64,000 nt of DNA from Mycolicibacterium sphagni (GTDB lineage: Bacteria > Actinomycetota > Actinomycetes > Mycobacteriales > Mycobacteriaceae): NCBI RefSeq assembly GCF_013337765.1, contig NZ_VBSB01000010.1, forward strand, positions 823,505-887,504. The letters run 5' to 3'. The notes below the pieces were generated by a model. That model searched no databases and was not told the origin of the DNA. It saw nothing but the letters and a program-made list of their open reading frames with translations. Below, in pieces: positions 50,810-59,243 of this stretch. Both the position numbers and the translations under genes were made by a program. Every line of letters begins with the position of its first letter. The first letter of the stretch is position 1.

Positions 50810-51808
50810 ATGAAGCTCGGTGTGTACACCGCCATCCTGCACGACAAGCCGTTACGCGAAGCCCTGGAGGTCATCGCGTCGCTCGGGCTGACCGGAGCTG
50901 AAATCAACGCGGGCGGCTTCCTGCCCACCCCGCACCTTCCGGTCGACGACCTGCTGTCCGGGCGCGTCGCCGCACAGCAGTACCTGTCGGTCTTCGACGA
51001 AACCGGGGTGTCAATGGCCGGACTCAACTGCAACGGGAACCCACTTCATCCCGACTCGGAGGTCGGACCCGAGGACGGCGAGGACCTACGCAAAGCGATC
51101 CGGGTTGCCGCGCTGTTGGGTGTCGACCGCGTCGTCACGATGTCGGGTCTGCCTCAGGCTCATCCCGGAGGGCAGTGGCCGGCGTGGAACGTCAACACAT
51201 GGGATTCCGGATACCTGGATTCGCTGGACTACCAGTGGGATGAGATCGCGGTGCCGTTCTGGGCCGAGATCGACGCATTGGCAAGGGAAAACGGGGTAAA
51301 GGTCGCGATCGAGATGCACCCGCAGAACCTGGTGTTCAACCCGCCGACGCTCAAGCGACTGGTCGAGAAGACCGGTGCCACCCACGTCGGCGCAGAGATG
51401 GACCCATCGCATCTGTTCTGGCAGGGCATCGACCCGGTAGCGGCAATTGAATGGCTTGGCCCGCTGGTGTTCCACGCTGCGGCCAAGGACACCCGGATCA
51501 ACGAGAACTGCAAGATCTATGGCGTGCTCGATGATCGATTCACCCGAATTCCGTTGGACCAGAACCCTACCGGACTCGGTGGCAAGCACGTGGTGAACAA
51601 ATGGCCGCAAGACTCGGCGTGGGACTTCGTCGCCGTCGGGCGCGGCCACGACGAAGAATTCTGGGCGCGCTTCCTGCTCGCACTGGAGGCCGTCGACCCC
51701 GACATGTGGGTCAACATTGAACACGAAGACGTCGCCTTCGGTCCGTTGGAAGGGCTGCAAGTCGCCGCCGAAACACTGCGATCTGCGAACTCCGTCACGG
51801 TCGGCTGA
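50810..51808 (+). CDS. Sugar phosphate isomerase/epimerase (xylose-isomerase-like TIM barrel)
   Basis: A 332-residue TIM-barrel enzyme of the IolE/IolI/AP-endonuclease-2 superfamily. It begins MKLGVYTAILHDKPLREALEVIASLGLTGAEINAGG, with VAIEMHPQNLVFNP and THVGAEMDPSHLFWQG in the middle and VNIEHEDVAFGP near the end, giving the Glu, Asp, His and Glu residues of the metal site. The ATG follows GAGAAGGGA; the frame to 50687 overlaps the preceding gene. Its partner is the MocA-type dehydrogenase, the usual pairing for inositol or keto-sugar catabolism. Confidence 0.9.
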   Translation: MKLGVYTAILHDKPLREALEVIASLGLTGAEINAGGFLPTPHLPVDDLLSGRVAAQQYLSVFDETGVSMAGLNCNGNPLHPDSEVGPEDGEDLRKAIRVAALLGVDRVVTMSGLPQAHPGGQWPAWNVNTWDSGYLDSLDYQWDEIAVPFWAEIDALARENGVKVAIEMHPQNLVFNPPTLKRLVEKTGATHVGAEMDPSHLFWQGIDPVAAIEWLGPLVFHAAAKDTRINENCKIYGVLDDRFTRIPLDQNPTGLGGKHVVNKWPQDSAWDFVAVGRGHDEEFWARFLLALEAVDPDMWVNIEHEDVAFGPLEGLQVAAETLRSANSVTVG

Positions 51809-51835
51809 CCGGTCGAGGAAGGTTTCCACAATGAC

Positions 51836-52822
51836 GTGCATCCGAAGTCGTTCGCCGTGGCTATTGCGGGGGCCGCGCTGATCACCATGACCGCGTGCTC
51901 GAGCACAGGCGGCAAACCACGCGACGCCGGTGGCGGCATGGGCGCGGGCCAAGCCGACACCCCCCGTTTCACCATCGCGATGGTGACCCACGGCCCACCC
52001 GGTGACACGTTCTGGGATCTGATCCGTAAGGGCGCCGAAACAGCGGAGAAGAAAGACAACATCGACCTCAAGTACTCGGCGGAACTGCAGGCGCCCGATC
52101 AGGCGACGCTGGTGCAGAACGCGATCGACAGCAAGGTCGACGCGCTGGCCATGACTCTCGCGAAGCCGGATGCGCTGGCCCCGGCGGTCGCCTCCGCGTT
52201 GAAGGCGGGCATTCCGGTGGTGGCGTTCAACGCCGGGATCGACGATTGGAAGGCTGCTGGCGCCAACGCGTACTTCGGGCAGGACGAGATGATTTCCGGT
52301 CGGGCCGCAGGCAAGCGTCTCGCCGACGACGGGGCCAAGAAGGTCGTGTGCATCATCCAGGATCAGGGCAACGTGGCACTCGAATCACGTTGTGCCGGTG
52401 TCGCGGCGGGCTTCGGTGGCTCGGTGCAGAATCTGAACGTCAACGGCACTGACATGCCGTCTGTCCAGTCGACAATCACCGCGAAACTACAACAGGATCC
52501 GTCGATCGACTACGTCATCGCCCTGGGCGCTCCGATCGCGTTGACCGCTGTCGACTCGATCGCCGCTGCGCACAGCACCGCGCGAATCGCGACGTTCGAC
52601 ACCAACGCTGCCCTCGTCGACGCCATCAACGCCGGCACGGTGCAGTGGGTCGTGGACCAGCAGCCGTTCCTACAGGGCTACCTTGCGGTCGACTCGCTGT
52701 GGCTCTACCTCAACAACGGCAACGTCATCGGTGGCGGACAACCCACCCTCACCGGCCCGGCCTTCATCGACAAGTCCAATGTCGAGGCCATCGCCCAGTA
52801 CGCCAAAAATGGCACGCGCTGA
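51836..52822 (+). CDS. Sugar ABC-transporter-type solute-binding lipoprotein without adjacent transporter
   Basis: A 328-residue periplasmic-binding protein of the Peripla_BP_4/RbsB class from a GTG with GAGGAAGG upstream. The lipobox ITMTAC gives a lipidated Cys near residue 21. The mature part has FTIAMVTHGPPGDTFWDLIRKGAETAEK, DALAMTLAKPDALAPAV, and WVVDQQPFLQGYLAVDSLWLYL, as in ribose- or inositol-binding proteins. No ATPase or permease gene follows; the next gene is on the opposite strand only six bases away. It may serve a transporter encoded elsewhere or act as a sensor. Confidence 0.88.
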   Translation: MHPKSFAVAIAGAALITMTACSSTGGKPRDAGGGMGAGQADTPRFTIAMVTHGPPGDTFWDLIRKGAETAEKKDNIDLKYSAELQAPDQATLVQNAIDSKVDALAMTLAKPDALAPAVASALKAGIPVVAFNAGIDDWKAAGANAYFGQDEMISGRAAGKRLADDGAKKVVCIIQDQGNVALESRCAGVAAGFGGSVQNLNVNGTDMPSVQSTITAKLQQDPSIDYVIALGAPIALTAVDSIAAAHSTARIATFDTNAALVDAINAGTVQWVVDQQPFLQGYLAVDSLWLYLNNGNVIGGGQPTLTGPAFIDKSNVEAIAQYAKNGTR

Positions 52823-52828
52823 AGAACG

Positions 52829-53860
52829 CTAGCTGAACCGCACGCTCATCGTCGCCAAACCGAAGATCTTCCGGCCGTCGGACTTCGCTCCGACAAGTAC
52901 AGCACCCGAGCGGGTTTCGGGATCCAGCGACTTGATCTTGCCGCTGAATTCGATGTCCGCGCCCTCCTTGGCCGAGACGACGGCGGGCTGGGACAGCCGC
53001 ACCGCGAAGCGGGTGACCGCACCCGGGTCACCCGACCAGGTGGAGTGAAAGCCCGCACCCAAGCCCATGGTGAGCATTCCGTGGGCGATCACATCGGGCA
53101 GCCCGGCCAGCTTGGCGATGTCCTCGTCCCAGTGAATCGGATTGGCGTCGCCGGCCACCCCGGCGTAGTTGACCAAGTCGCCACGCGAGAGCCGGGTGTG
53201 GTGCACGGTCAGCGCGTCGCCGACGTTCACGTCGTCGAACTTTCGCGTCCCCGGCGTGCGCGTCAACCCACCCTGGGAGATCCGGATCTCACCTGCCGGT
53301 CGCACCTCTTTCTGGTAGGCGCCGTCCGATCCGGGAATGTCGAGGATGTTCATGTCGTGCATCATCGCCTTCTGCACGGCCACCTTGACCCCGGCGTCGA
53401 TGTCCTCGCCGGTCACGCCGACGACCGTCGTGTGCAGGGTGTGCACCCGCTCGCCGTCGGCATCGGTGAAGGTGTTGGTGACGGTGATGAAGTCGCGGCC
53501 CGCGGTCCGGCGAACCGATGTCAGCTCGACGTCGATGACCAGTTCGTCACCCGCCACGATCGGGCGGTGCTGCTCGAAAACCTCTTCGGTCTGCAGATAG
53601 GTGTCGTAGCCGACGACGATCTCTTCGAACATGCGGCGATTGCATTGCATCCCCGGCGCCGAGGTGAACGTCAGCGGCGCGATGACGTCCGAATAGCCCA
53701 GCTCAGCGGCGGCGGCTACGTCCCAGTGCGCGGGGTGGTAGTCCTGCACCGCGCGGGCGTATTCGCGCAGCTTCTCGCGGCCGACCAGATAGGTGCCATC
53801 CATCTGGTAGTAGTGGCCGACGCGAGCTTCAAGCGGCGACGTATCTGCTGGTGCAGTCAT
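52829..53860 (-). CDS. Fused HadA/HadB-type (3R)-hydroxyacyl dehydratase (double hotdog)
   Basis: A 343-residue protein with two hotdog folds. The N-terminal half (residues ~10-150) resembles HadA/FAS1-type domains with YQMDGTYLVGREKLREYARAVQDYHPAHWD and APLTFTSAPGMQ. The C-terminal half resembles HadB/MaoC with DALTVHHTRLSRGDLVNYAGVAGDANPIHWDEDIAKLAGLPDVIAHGMLTMGL, carrying the catalytic hydratase motif Asp...His. Mycobacteria have such fusions. It would dehydrate 3-hydroxyacyl thioesters in fatty or mycolic acid elongation. The ATG at 53860 gives a regular N-terminus; the frame upstream to 53905 is an alternative. Confidence 0.88.
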   Translation of the reverse strand: MTAPADTSPLEARVGHYYQMDGTYLVGREKLREYARAVQDYHPAHWDVAAAAELGYSDVIAPLTFTSAPGMQCNRRMFEEIVVGYDTYLQTEEVFEQHRPIVAGDELVIDVELTSVRRTAGRDFITVTNTFTDADGERVHTLHTTVVGVTGEDIDAGVKVAVQKAMMHDMNILDIPGSDGAYQKEVRPAGEIRISQGGLTRTPGTRKFDDVNVGDALTVHHTRLSRGDLVNYAGVAGDANPIHWDEDIAKLAGLPDVIAHGMLTMGLGAGFHSTWSGDPGAVTRFAVRLSQPAVVSAKEGADIEFSGKIKSLDPETRSGAVLVGAKSDGRKIFGLATMSVRFS

Positions 53861-53994
53861 GAATTGCTCAACTTTTCTATCGGCGGGTTCGCTGAAGCCG
53901 ACCAAAGCACACTAACGCGCTCACACCAGGTCAATACACGCCGATACGATTCGGCTATCTCAGAGAAGCGAGCTTACGGCGGTTGGGGTGAGCG

Positions 53995-54885
53995 ATGACC
54001 GGAGCGCCGACGGCCTGCCCCTATTGCGGGGCTGACCTCGACGGCACTGGTACCTGCGCGCGTTGCGGAGGGGTGACGACACCCATCGCACTGACCGGTT
54101 GGCGCCCGGATCCGACCGCTCGCTACGAGGGGCGTTACTACGTTGCCGGCCGTCCGACTCAACGTGTACGCAACGGCAGGTCCGAATCGAGCGACCCCAC
54201 TGGTGGACAGATGCTGCCCGCCTATGTCGAGGTGCCTGCCGCACGATCGAGCATTCGGTCGACCTGGCTGGCAACCGGCGTGACGACCGCGGTGATCGTC
54301 ATGGTCGGCGCCGTGATCGGCGCGTTGCTGTGGGCACGACACCGGCCGGTGCCGCCGCCCGAAATCGACTACGTCCAGGCGCTGGAAACCGCGGGGCTGA
54401 TGAATCAATTCAATTCCGAGGCCAATGCCGTCGCCCATGGGCACGACGTCTGCACGCAGCTGGAACATGGTGGGCCGCAGCAGGGACTGCTGGCCGACAA
54501 GATCGCCGTCGACGCGTTCTGTCCGCAATTCAACCAAGGGTTCCGCATTCTGGAATCCGCCAAGATCTCCGGGGTTTTCGTGCTGACCGACAGTCTCGGT
54601 ATGGGATCGATCGAAGCTGACGGGCAGACGTGCCATGGAATCGACGGGTACGCCGATGTCGGCCCAAGCACTCCGGTGACGGTCAAGAACGGCAAGGGTG
54701 AGGTTCTCACGTCGACCTCGCTGGGCCCGGGGACCGGCAACAGTGCAACGTGCACGTTCTCGTTCACCTTCCCCATCACCGAGGGCCAGGACCGCTATGT
54801 CGTATCCGTGGGCCGCCGAGGCGAATTCAGCTACAGCTTCGAGCAATTGCGGTCCCGCGGCGTTCAGATCCGGCTCGGGCGCTGA
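53995..54885 (+). CDS. Zinc-ribbon/DUF2510/DUF732 membrane protein
   Basis: A 296-residue composite protein. Residues ~7-28 hold a zinc ribbon (CPYCGADLDGTGTCARCGG); residues ~35-60 resemble DUF2510 (GWRPDPTARYEGRYYVAGRPTQRV); a transmembrane helix follows at ~90-112 (TWLATGVTTAVIVMVGAVIGALLWA). The exported part begins with a DUF732-like segment (DYVQALETAGLMNQ, then DVCTQL and DAFCPQF, giving the usual Cys pair) and ends with a beta-rich domain. The ATG follows GGGGTGAG. Mycobacterial DUF732 proteins are exported with unknown roles. Confidence 0.8.
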   Translation: MTGAPTACPYCGADLDGTGTCARCGGVTTPIALTGWRPDPTARYEGRYYVAGRPTQRVRNGRSESSDPTGGQMLPAYVEVPAARSSIRSTWLATGVTTAVIVMVGAVIGALLWARHRPVPPPEIDYVQALETAGLMNQFNSEANAVAHGHDVCTQLEHGGPQQGLLADKIAVDAFCPQFNQGFRILESAKISGVFVLTDSLGMGSIEADGQTCHGIDGYADVGPSTPVTVKNGKGEVLTSTSLGPGTGNSATCTFSFTFPITEGQDRYVVSVGRRGEFSYSFEQLRSRGVQIRLGR

Positions 54886-55041
54886 TCCGCACCGGCCTGG
54901 CCGCCACGACCAGCGGGCTCGCAGCTGGAAGGCGTTGGCTCCGAGTGGGCAGCACAACTCGGCTGGGTCTAGCGGAATTAACTCAGCCTCCTTTAGGGTT
55001 GTCGCCAGCAGGACGTTGGACTTGGGAACAGGAGAACTTCG

Positions 55042-55719
55042 ATGACAGAGCAGATCACCGCACTGGTAACCGGTGCGAATCGTGGATTGGGACGGCAGTT
55101 CGCCGCGGAGCTGGTCTCGCGCGGCGCCAAGGTGTACGCCGCGGCCCGCAGACCGGAGACCATCGACCTGCCGGGAGTGGTGCCGATCCAACTCGACATC
55201 ACCGACCCCGCATCGGTTCGCGCCGCGGCAGCCATCGCCGGCGACGTCACCGTGCTGGTGAACAACGCCGGCGTTTCGACCCAGGCGGACCTGCTCACCG
55301 GACCGATCGAGGACATCCGCTTGGAAATGGAGACGCACTACTTCGGGACGCTGAACGTCATCCGAGAGTTCGTCCCGGTCATCGAGAAGAACGGCGGCGG
55401 GTCCATCCTCGATGTGTTGTCGGTGCTGTCGTGGTATCACGCGCCGGCATTCGGTGCCTACTCGGCAGCCAAGGCCGCTGGTTGGGCGATGACCGATGCG
55501 TTGCGAACTGAGCTCGCGCCCAGGGGAATTACCGTCTCGGCCCTGCACGTCGGCTTCATGGACACCGATATGGCCAGCTTTGTCCCCGATGATCAGAAGA
55601 TCTCCCCGGCGGTGGTGGCAAAGCAGGCCGTCGACGGACTGCTGAGCGGGCAGGCCGAGATCCTGGCCGACGACCTGTCGCGGAACGTGAAGGCCGGGCT
55701 GGCGACCGCCAACAGCTGA
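55042..55719 (+). CDS. Short-chain dehydrogenase/reductase
   Basis: A 225-residue classical SDR. The cofactor motif is VTGANRGLGRQ, followed by NNAGVS, the Ser region LDVLSVLSWYHAPAFGAYSAAK, in which YSAAK supplies Tyr and Lys. AGGAG lies upstream of the ATG. The Arg-rich segment AARRPE after strand 2 suggests NADP(H) preference. It is convergent with the monooxygenase pseudogene, whose 3' end abuts its stop. Substrate unknown. Confidence 0.9.
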   Translation: MTEQITALVTGANRGLGRQFAAELVSRGAKVYAAARRPETIDLPGVVPIQLDITDPASVRAAAAIAGDVTVLVNNAGVSTQADLLTGPIEDIRLEMETHYFGTLNVIREFVPVIEKNGGGSILDVLSVLSWYHAPAFGAYSAAKAAGWAMTDALRTELAPRGITVSALHVGFMDTDMASFVPDDQKISPAVVAKQAVDGLLSGQAEILADDLSRNVKAGLATANS

Positions 55720-55721
55720 TA

Positions 55722-56265
55722 GTCAGGCAGGCGAAGGCTGTCGGCGGCGCCGCTGGTAAATCGTTTGTCGAGCACCTTCATCGCGGTCTGGCCGACTGGA
55801 CTGGCGATGACCCGGGCGGCCGAGCGCACCCCCCGCACGCCGGCACGGGTGCGGGGGTTGGCTGGCCGCAACACACTGCGCCGGATGAGGGGTGACGCGT
55901 CGACGACGTGTGCGCGCATCCACTGTTCGTAGTGTGCGAGACAACTCACCGCGCAAGATCTCGAATTCGGCTGTCGGCCCGTCTATTTCGCCGCTGGCGC
56001 TCATGGGGAACGCGGCCGCGGGGGATCCGTCGTCGCGCAGGAATCGCATTCCGACTTCGCCGGTATTGGCCGCGTGGATGGCATCTTCGACGCCCATGCG
56101 GCGCGCGACCTCGCGGGCGGCGCCGCGGACGTCGATGTTCTGCCCTTCATCGCGGCGCGCAGCGAAGCGCTCGATGACGGTGGTCCGCCATCCCCGTTCG
56201 GCCGGGTGGTGGGCCAGGGTGGGGCCGGCGATCCCGGCTCCGGAGATGACAGCGTGACGACTCAT
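55722..56265 (-). pseudogene. FAD-dependent monooxygenase pseudogene with internal deletion
   Basis: From ATG 56265 (GGAGGG upstream) the frame gives a good FAD-binding start, AVISGAGIAGPTLAHHPAERGW, then EGQNIDVRGAAREVARRMG and EFEILRGELSRTL, up to about 55940. Beyond this point the homology continues in another frame as LAHYEQWMRAHV, PPNP-like APLIRRSVL, AMKVLDKRFTSGAADSLRLPDY, the usual C-terminus of such enzymes. About 200 central residues, including the substrate-binding domain and the second FAD motif, are missing, and the ending runs into the SDR gene's stop. It cannot be functional. Confidence 0.8.
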
Positions 56266-56293
56266 ATCCCTCCAACGTAGCTGGAGAAAAGTC

Positions 56294-57940
56294 TTAGTCG
56301 TCTCCGGCGGCGACCAGCGGACGCAGTCGCACGGCGGGGTTGTCCTCCTGGAAACCCTGCAGCCGCCACTTCGTGGTGAACAACGCCAGCATGACGCCGT
56401 CGGTGCGGGTGAGGACTTCCATCGACACCTGCTTTTCGACGAACTCGGCGTCATCGGGATCGACGGCGCGGGCCACGGTGTAGGGCAGGCCCTCCAGCGA
56501 GATGGGCGCGTTGAATTCAGTGGCCATCCGATGGCTGGTGACCTCGAACTGCAGCGGACCGACGGCGGCGAGCACGGGTGCCTGGTCACCGCGCCGGTTC
56601 GAACGCAGAACCTGCACCACGCCTTCCTGCTCCAGCTGTTCGATGCCCTTGCGGAATTGCTTGTGCTTACTGGGGTCGGTGCCACGGGCGACCGAGAAAT
56701 GCTCGGGGGAGAAGCTCGGAATCGGCGGGAACTGCACGGGAATGTCCCGGAACAGGGTGTCTCCCGGACGCAGGGCCGCGGCGTTGGCCAGCCCGATCAC
56801 GTCGCCGGGCCACGCGTTGTCCAGTGTCGAGCGCTGCTGACCGAACACGGACTGCGCGTACTTGGTCACGAACGGCTTGCCGGTGGCGGCATGGGTGAGC
56901 ACGTCGCCGCGCTCGAAGGTCCCCGAGCACACTCGCGCGTAGGCGATCCGATCGCGGTGCGCGGAGTCCATGCCCGCCTGAACCTTGAACACGAACGCGC
57001 TGAACGGCGCGTCGACCGGACGCACGTTCCCGTCGACGTCGGCCTGCCCGCTGGGCGCCGGGGCCAGGCGGACCAGGTTGTCCAGGAGCTGATTCACCCC
57101 GAAATTCAATGCGGCCGAGGTGAACAGGACGGGCGTCGTCACACCCTGCAGAAAGAGCTCCTGGTCGTGATCGCCGTCGTCGGCGGAGAGCAGTTCGCAT
57201 TCTTCGACCGCGTTGTCCCAGTCGATACCGGCGGCATCGTGGGCACGTTCCGGTGCGATGTGCTCCTCGGGTGCTGCGGTGGCGCCACCTGCGGTGCGGG
57301 TGAACCGAATGAAGTTGCCGGTGCGGCGATCGAGGACACCCTTGAAGTCGCCCGCGATGCCGACCGGCCACGTGAGCGGCGTCGGCTTGAGCCCGATGCG
57401 CTCGTGGATCTCGTCGAGCAGCTCCAGTGCGTGGCGGCCGGGCCGGTCCCACTTATTGATCACGGTGAGGATCGGAAGGCCGCGGTGCCTGCACACCTGA
57501 AACAGCTTGAGGGTCTGCGGTTCCAAACCCTTGGCAGCATCGATGAGCATGACGGCGCAATCGACGGCGCTGAGCACCCGATAGGTGTCCTCGGAGAAGT
57601 CGGCGTGGCCCGGGGTGTCGAGCAGGTTGATCACGCAGTCCTGCCCGTCCGGGGAGTGATAGGGGAACTGCAGTGCGGTCGAGGTGATGGAGATGCCCCT
57701 GGCCTGTTCCATCTCCATCCAGTCCGACACCGTGGCGCGTCGTCCGGCTTTGCCATGGATGGCACCGGCCTGTGTGATCACCCTGGCGTGCAGCACCAGC
57801 GCCTCGGTCAGCGTCGACTTACCGGCGTCGGGGTGGCTGATGACGGCGAAGGTACGCCGGCGGCCGGCTTCGGTCGCCAAACGGTTCGCCGCAGCTGTCC
57901 CGGTGGGGGCGGTCTGAACATCCAGGTCGTGATCACTCAT
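56294..57940 (-). CDS. prfC: Peptide chain release factor 3
   Basis: A 548-residue translational GTPase that recycles release factors RF1/RF2 from the ribosome. G1 is HPDAGKST near residue 36, G2 region ARGISITSTALQF, G3 LDTPGHADFSEDTYR, G4 VINKWDRPGR, and the RF3-specific later parts PSFSPEHFSVARGTDPSKHKQFRKGIEQLEQEGVVQV and AVGPLQFEVTSHRMATEFNAP are clear. Full length for the family. Its neighbours are unrelated; it is transcribed from its own start. Confidence 0.97.
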   Translation of the reverse strand: MSDHDLDVQTAPTGTAAANRLATEAGRRRTFAVISHPDAGKSTLTEALVLHARVITQAGAIHGKAGRRATVSDWMEMEQARGISITSTALQFPYHSPDGQDCVINLLDTPGHADFSEDTYRVLSAVDCAVMLIDAAKGLEPQTLKLFQVCRHRGLPILTVINKWDRPGRHALELLDEIHERIGLKPTPLTWPVGIAGDFKGVLDRRTGNFIRFTRTAGGATAAPEEHIAPERAHDAAGIDWDNAVEECELLSADDGDHDQELFLQGVTTPVLFTSAALNFGVNQLLDNLVRLAPAPSGQADVDGNVRPVDAPFSAFVFKVQAGMDSAHRDRIAYARVCSGTFERGDVLTHAATGKPFVTKYAQSVFGQQRSTLDNAWPGDVIGLANAAALRPGDTLFRDIPVQFPPIPSFSPEHFSVARGTDPSKHKQFRKGIEQLEQEGVVQVLRSNRRGDQAPVLAAVGPLQFEVTSHRMATEFNAPISLEGLPYTVARAVDPDDAEFVEKQVSMEVLTRTDGVMLALFTTKWRLQGFQEDNPAVRLRPLVAAGDD

Positions 57941-57998
57941 TGCGACGTCGATCGTATTTGCCGACGACGCAAAACCTCTAATCGTGCAGGCGTACTGC

Positions 57999-59156
57999 TC
58001 AGGCCGCGATGGTGGTCGTTGCCTCTTGCGCCGGGGTGACGTAGGCCGTGATGGTCTGATATTCGTTGGCCGCCCAGGCGTTCATGAACACGTCCATCTT
58101 GATGGCGATCCCGGGGTTCTGGTAGGCGCTGTCGTTGACGTACACGATGTTCTTGGCGGTGTCGATGCCCAAGACGGTGATGGCGTGGTTTGCCGTGACG
58201 ACCTCGCCCGGCGCTGAGCGCCCCCATGCGATATTCGCATTGACCGTCACGATGACCGAGTCGCCGGCGATGAGCGCTGCTTTGAGATTGCTGATCGCGG
58301 TAGCGCCCTGGCCCTTGGAATATTGGGTCGATGTCGCCGTGATGCCGTGATTCTCCAGCAGCGCCAGGGCATCGGCGTACTTGACGTAGGTGTCTTTGAT
58401 CGGGTCGTAGATCATCGTGCCTGGCGTCACGGTGCTCGGGGTAGTGGCCGCCTCGTCGGTGATCTGCTGTGCGGTGGGCATGTTGTCGATGCCCTTGAGC
58501 TGCCCGATCACCATGGCCGTCGACATCAGGACGCACCTGTTGGTGTTGCCCTGGTAGACGAAGTACTGCTCTTTGTCGGCGGGCTTGCCGATCATTCCGG
58601 GCGTATCGTCCGACGGGATGTCCGGAGTCACCGGCGCCCGGTTGGGTCCGAAGATGCCCTCGAGGTCGTAGCGCAGCGTGGTCAGATTTTCCCGGATGCC
58701 CTCGATCTGGTGCTTGACCAGCAGCTCGATGTTGCTGCGCAGAGTGTCGAGGTCGCGGCGGGCGGCGTCCAAGGCCGCCACGATCGCCTGCTGAACCTCA
58801 ACCGGGGTGGGAAGGCGTTGGGCCCGAGACTGTTTGGCCGATGCGGCAGGCGCGGTGACGTCGCTGGCTGTCGCGGCCGGTGTGCGCTTGCCGGTATGCA
58901 GTTGCACCACCGGCGCCGAGTAATCGCTGCGGGTGCTGACGGTGCGGGCCGGCTTGGGCTTGCCCGCCGTGCTGGTCGAGGGCCGCGCCGACCGCGCCGA
59001 CCCTGACACATTGCTCGACGCCGAGGAGCTGCTCGGGGTGTGCCCGGAATCATCGGCCGAGGCCACCGCCGCACCCGCGCCCGAAGCGATCAGCAGACCA
59101 ACTCCGATCGCGAACCCGAGTGTTGTGATTCGCCCAGCCCGCTTAGTGGAAATCAC
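57999..59156 (-). CDS. Exported C39-like cysteine peptidase, paralogue 1 (catalytic type)
   Basis: A 385-residue exported protein from GTG (VISTKRAGRITT, aligned with its paralogues). Residues ~5-34 form the signal peptide (LGFAIGVGLLIASGAGAAVASA); residues ~35-115 are a Ser/Thr/Ala/Pro-rich low-complexity linker; ~118-165 form an amphipathic helix pair. The C-terminal ~185 residues match papain-like C39_2 peptidases: YQGNTNRCVLMST with the oxyanion Gln202 and catalytic Cys208, NHAITVLGID with His324, and YVNDSAY with Asn341/Asp342. It ends in a Thr/Ala tail. Last gene of the four-gene tandem array; substrate unknown. Confidence 0.82.
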   Translation of the reverse strand: MISTKRAGRITTLGFAIGVGLLIASGAGAAVASADDSGHTPSSSSASSNVSGSARSARPSTSTAGKPKPARTVSTRSDYSAPVVQLHTGKRTPAATASDVTAPAASAKQSRAQRLPTPVEVQQAIVAALDAARRDLDTLRSNIELLVKHQIEGIRENLTTLRYDLEGIFGPNRAPVTPDIPSDDTPGMIGKPADKEQYFVYQGNTNRCVLMSTAMVIGQLKGIDNMPTAQQITDEAATTPSTVTPGTMIYDPIKDTYVKYADALALLENHGITATSTQYSKGQGATAISNLKAALIAGDSVIVTVNANIAWGRSAPGEVVTANHAITVLGIDTAKNIVYVNDSAYQNPGIAIKMDVFMNAWAANEYQTITAYVTPAQEATTTIAA

Positions 59157-59243
59157 GTCGGCCCCCGCCCGTAGCACCGTGAATGAGACTTGATCGTCGG
59201 GACTGTGTGCCCCGTTGAGGCCAGTGAAGAGCGCGGGAGGCGG

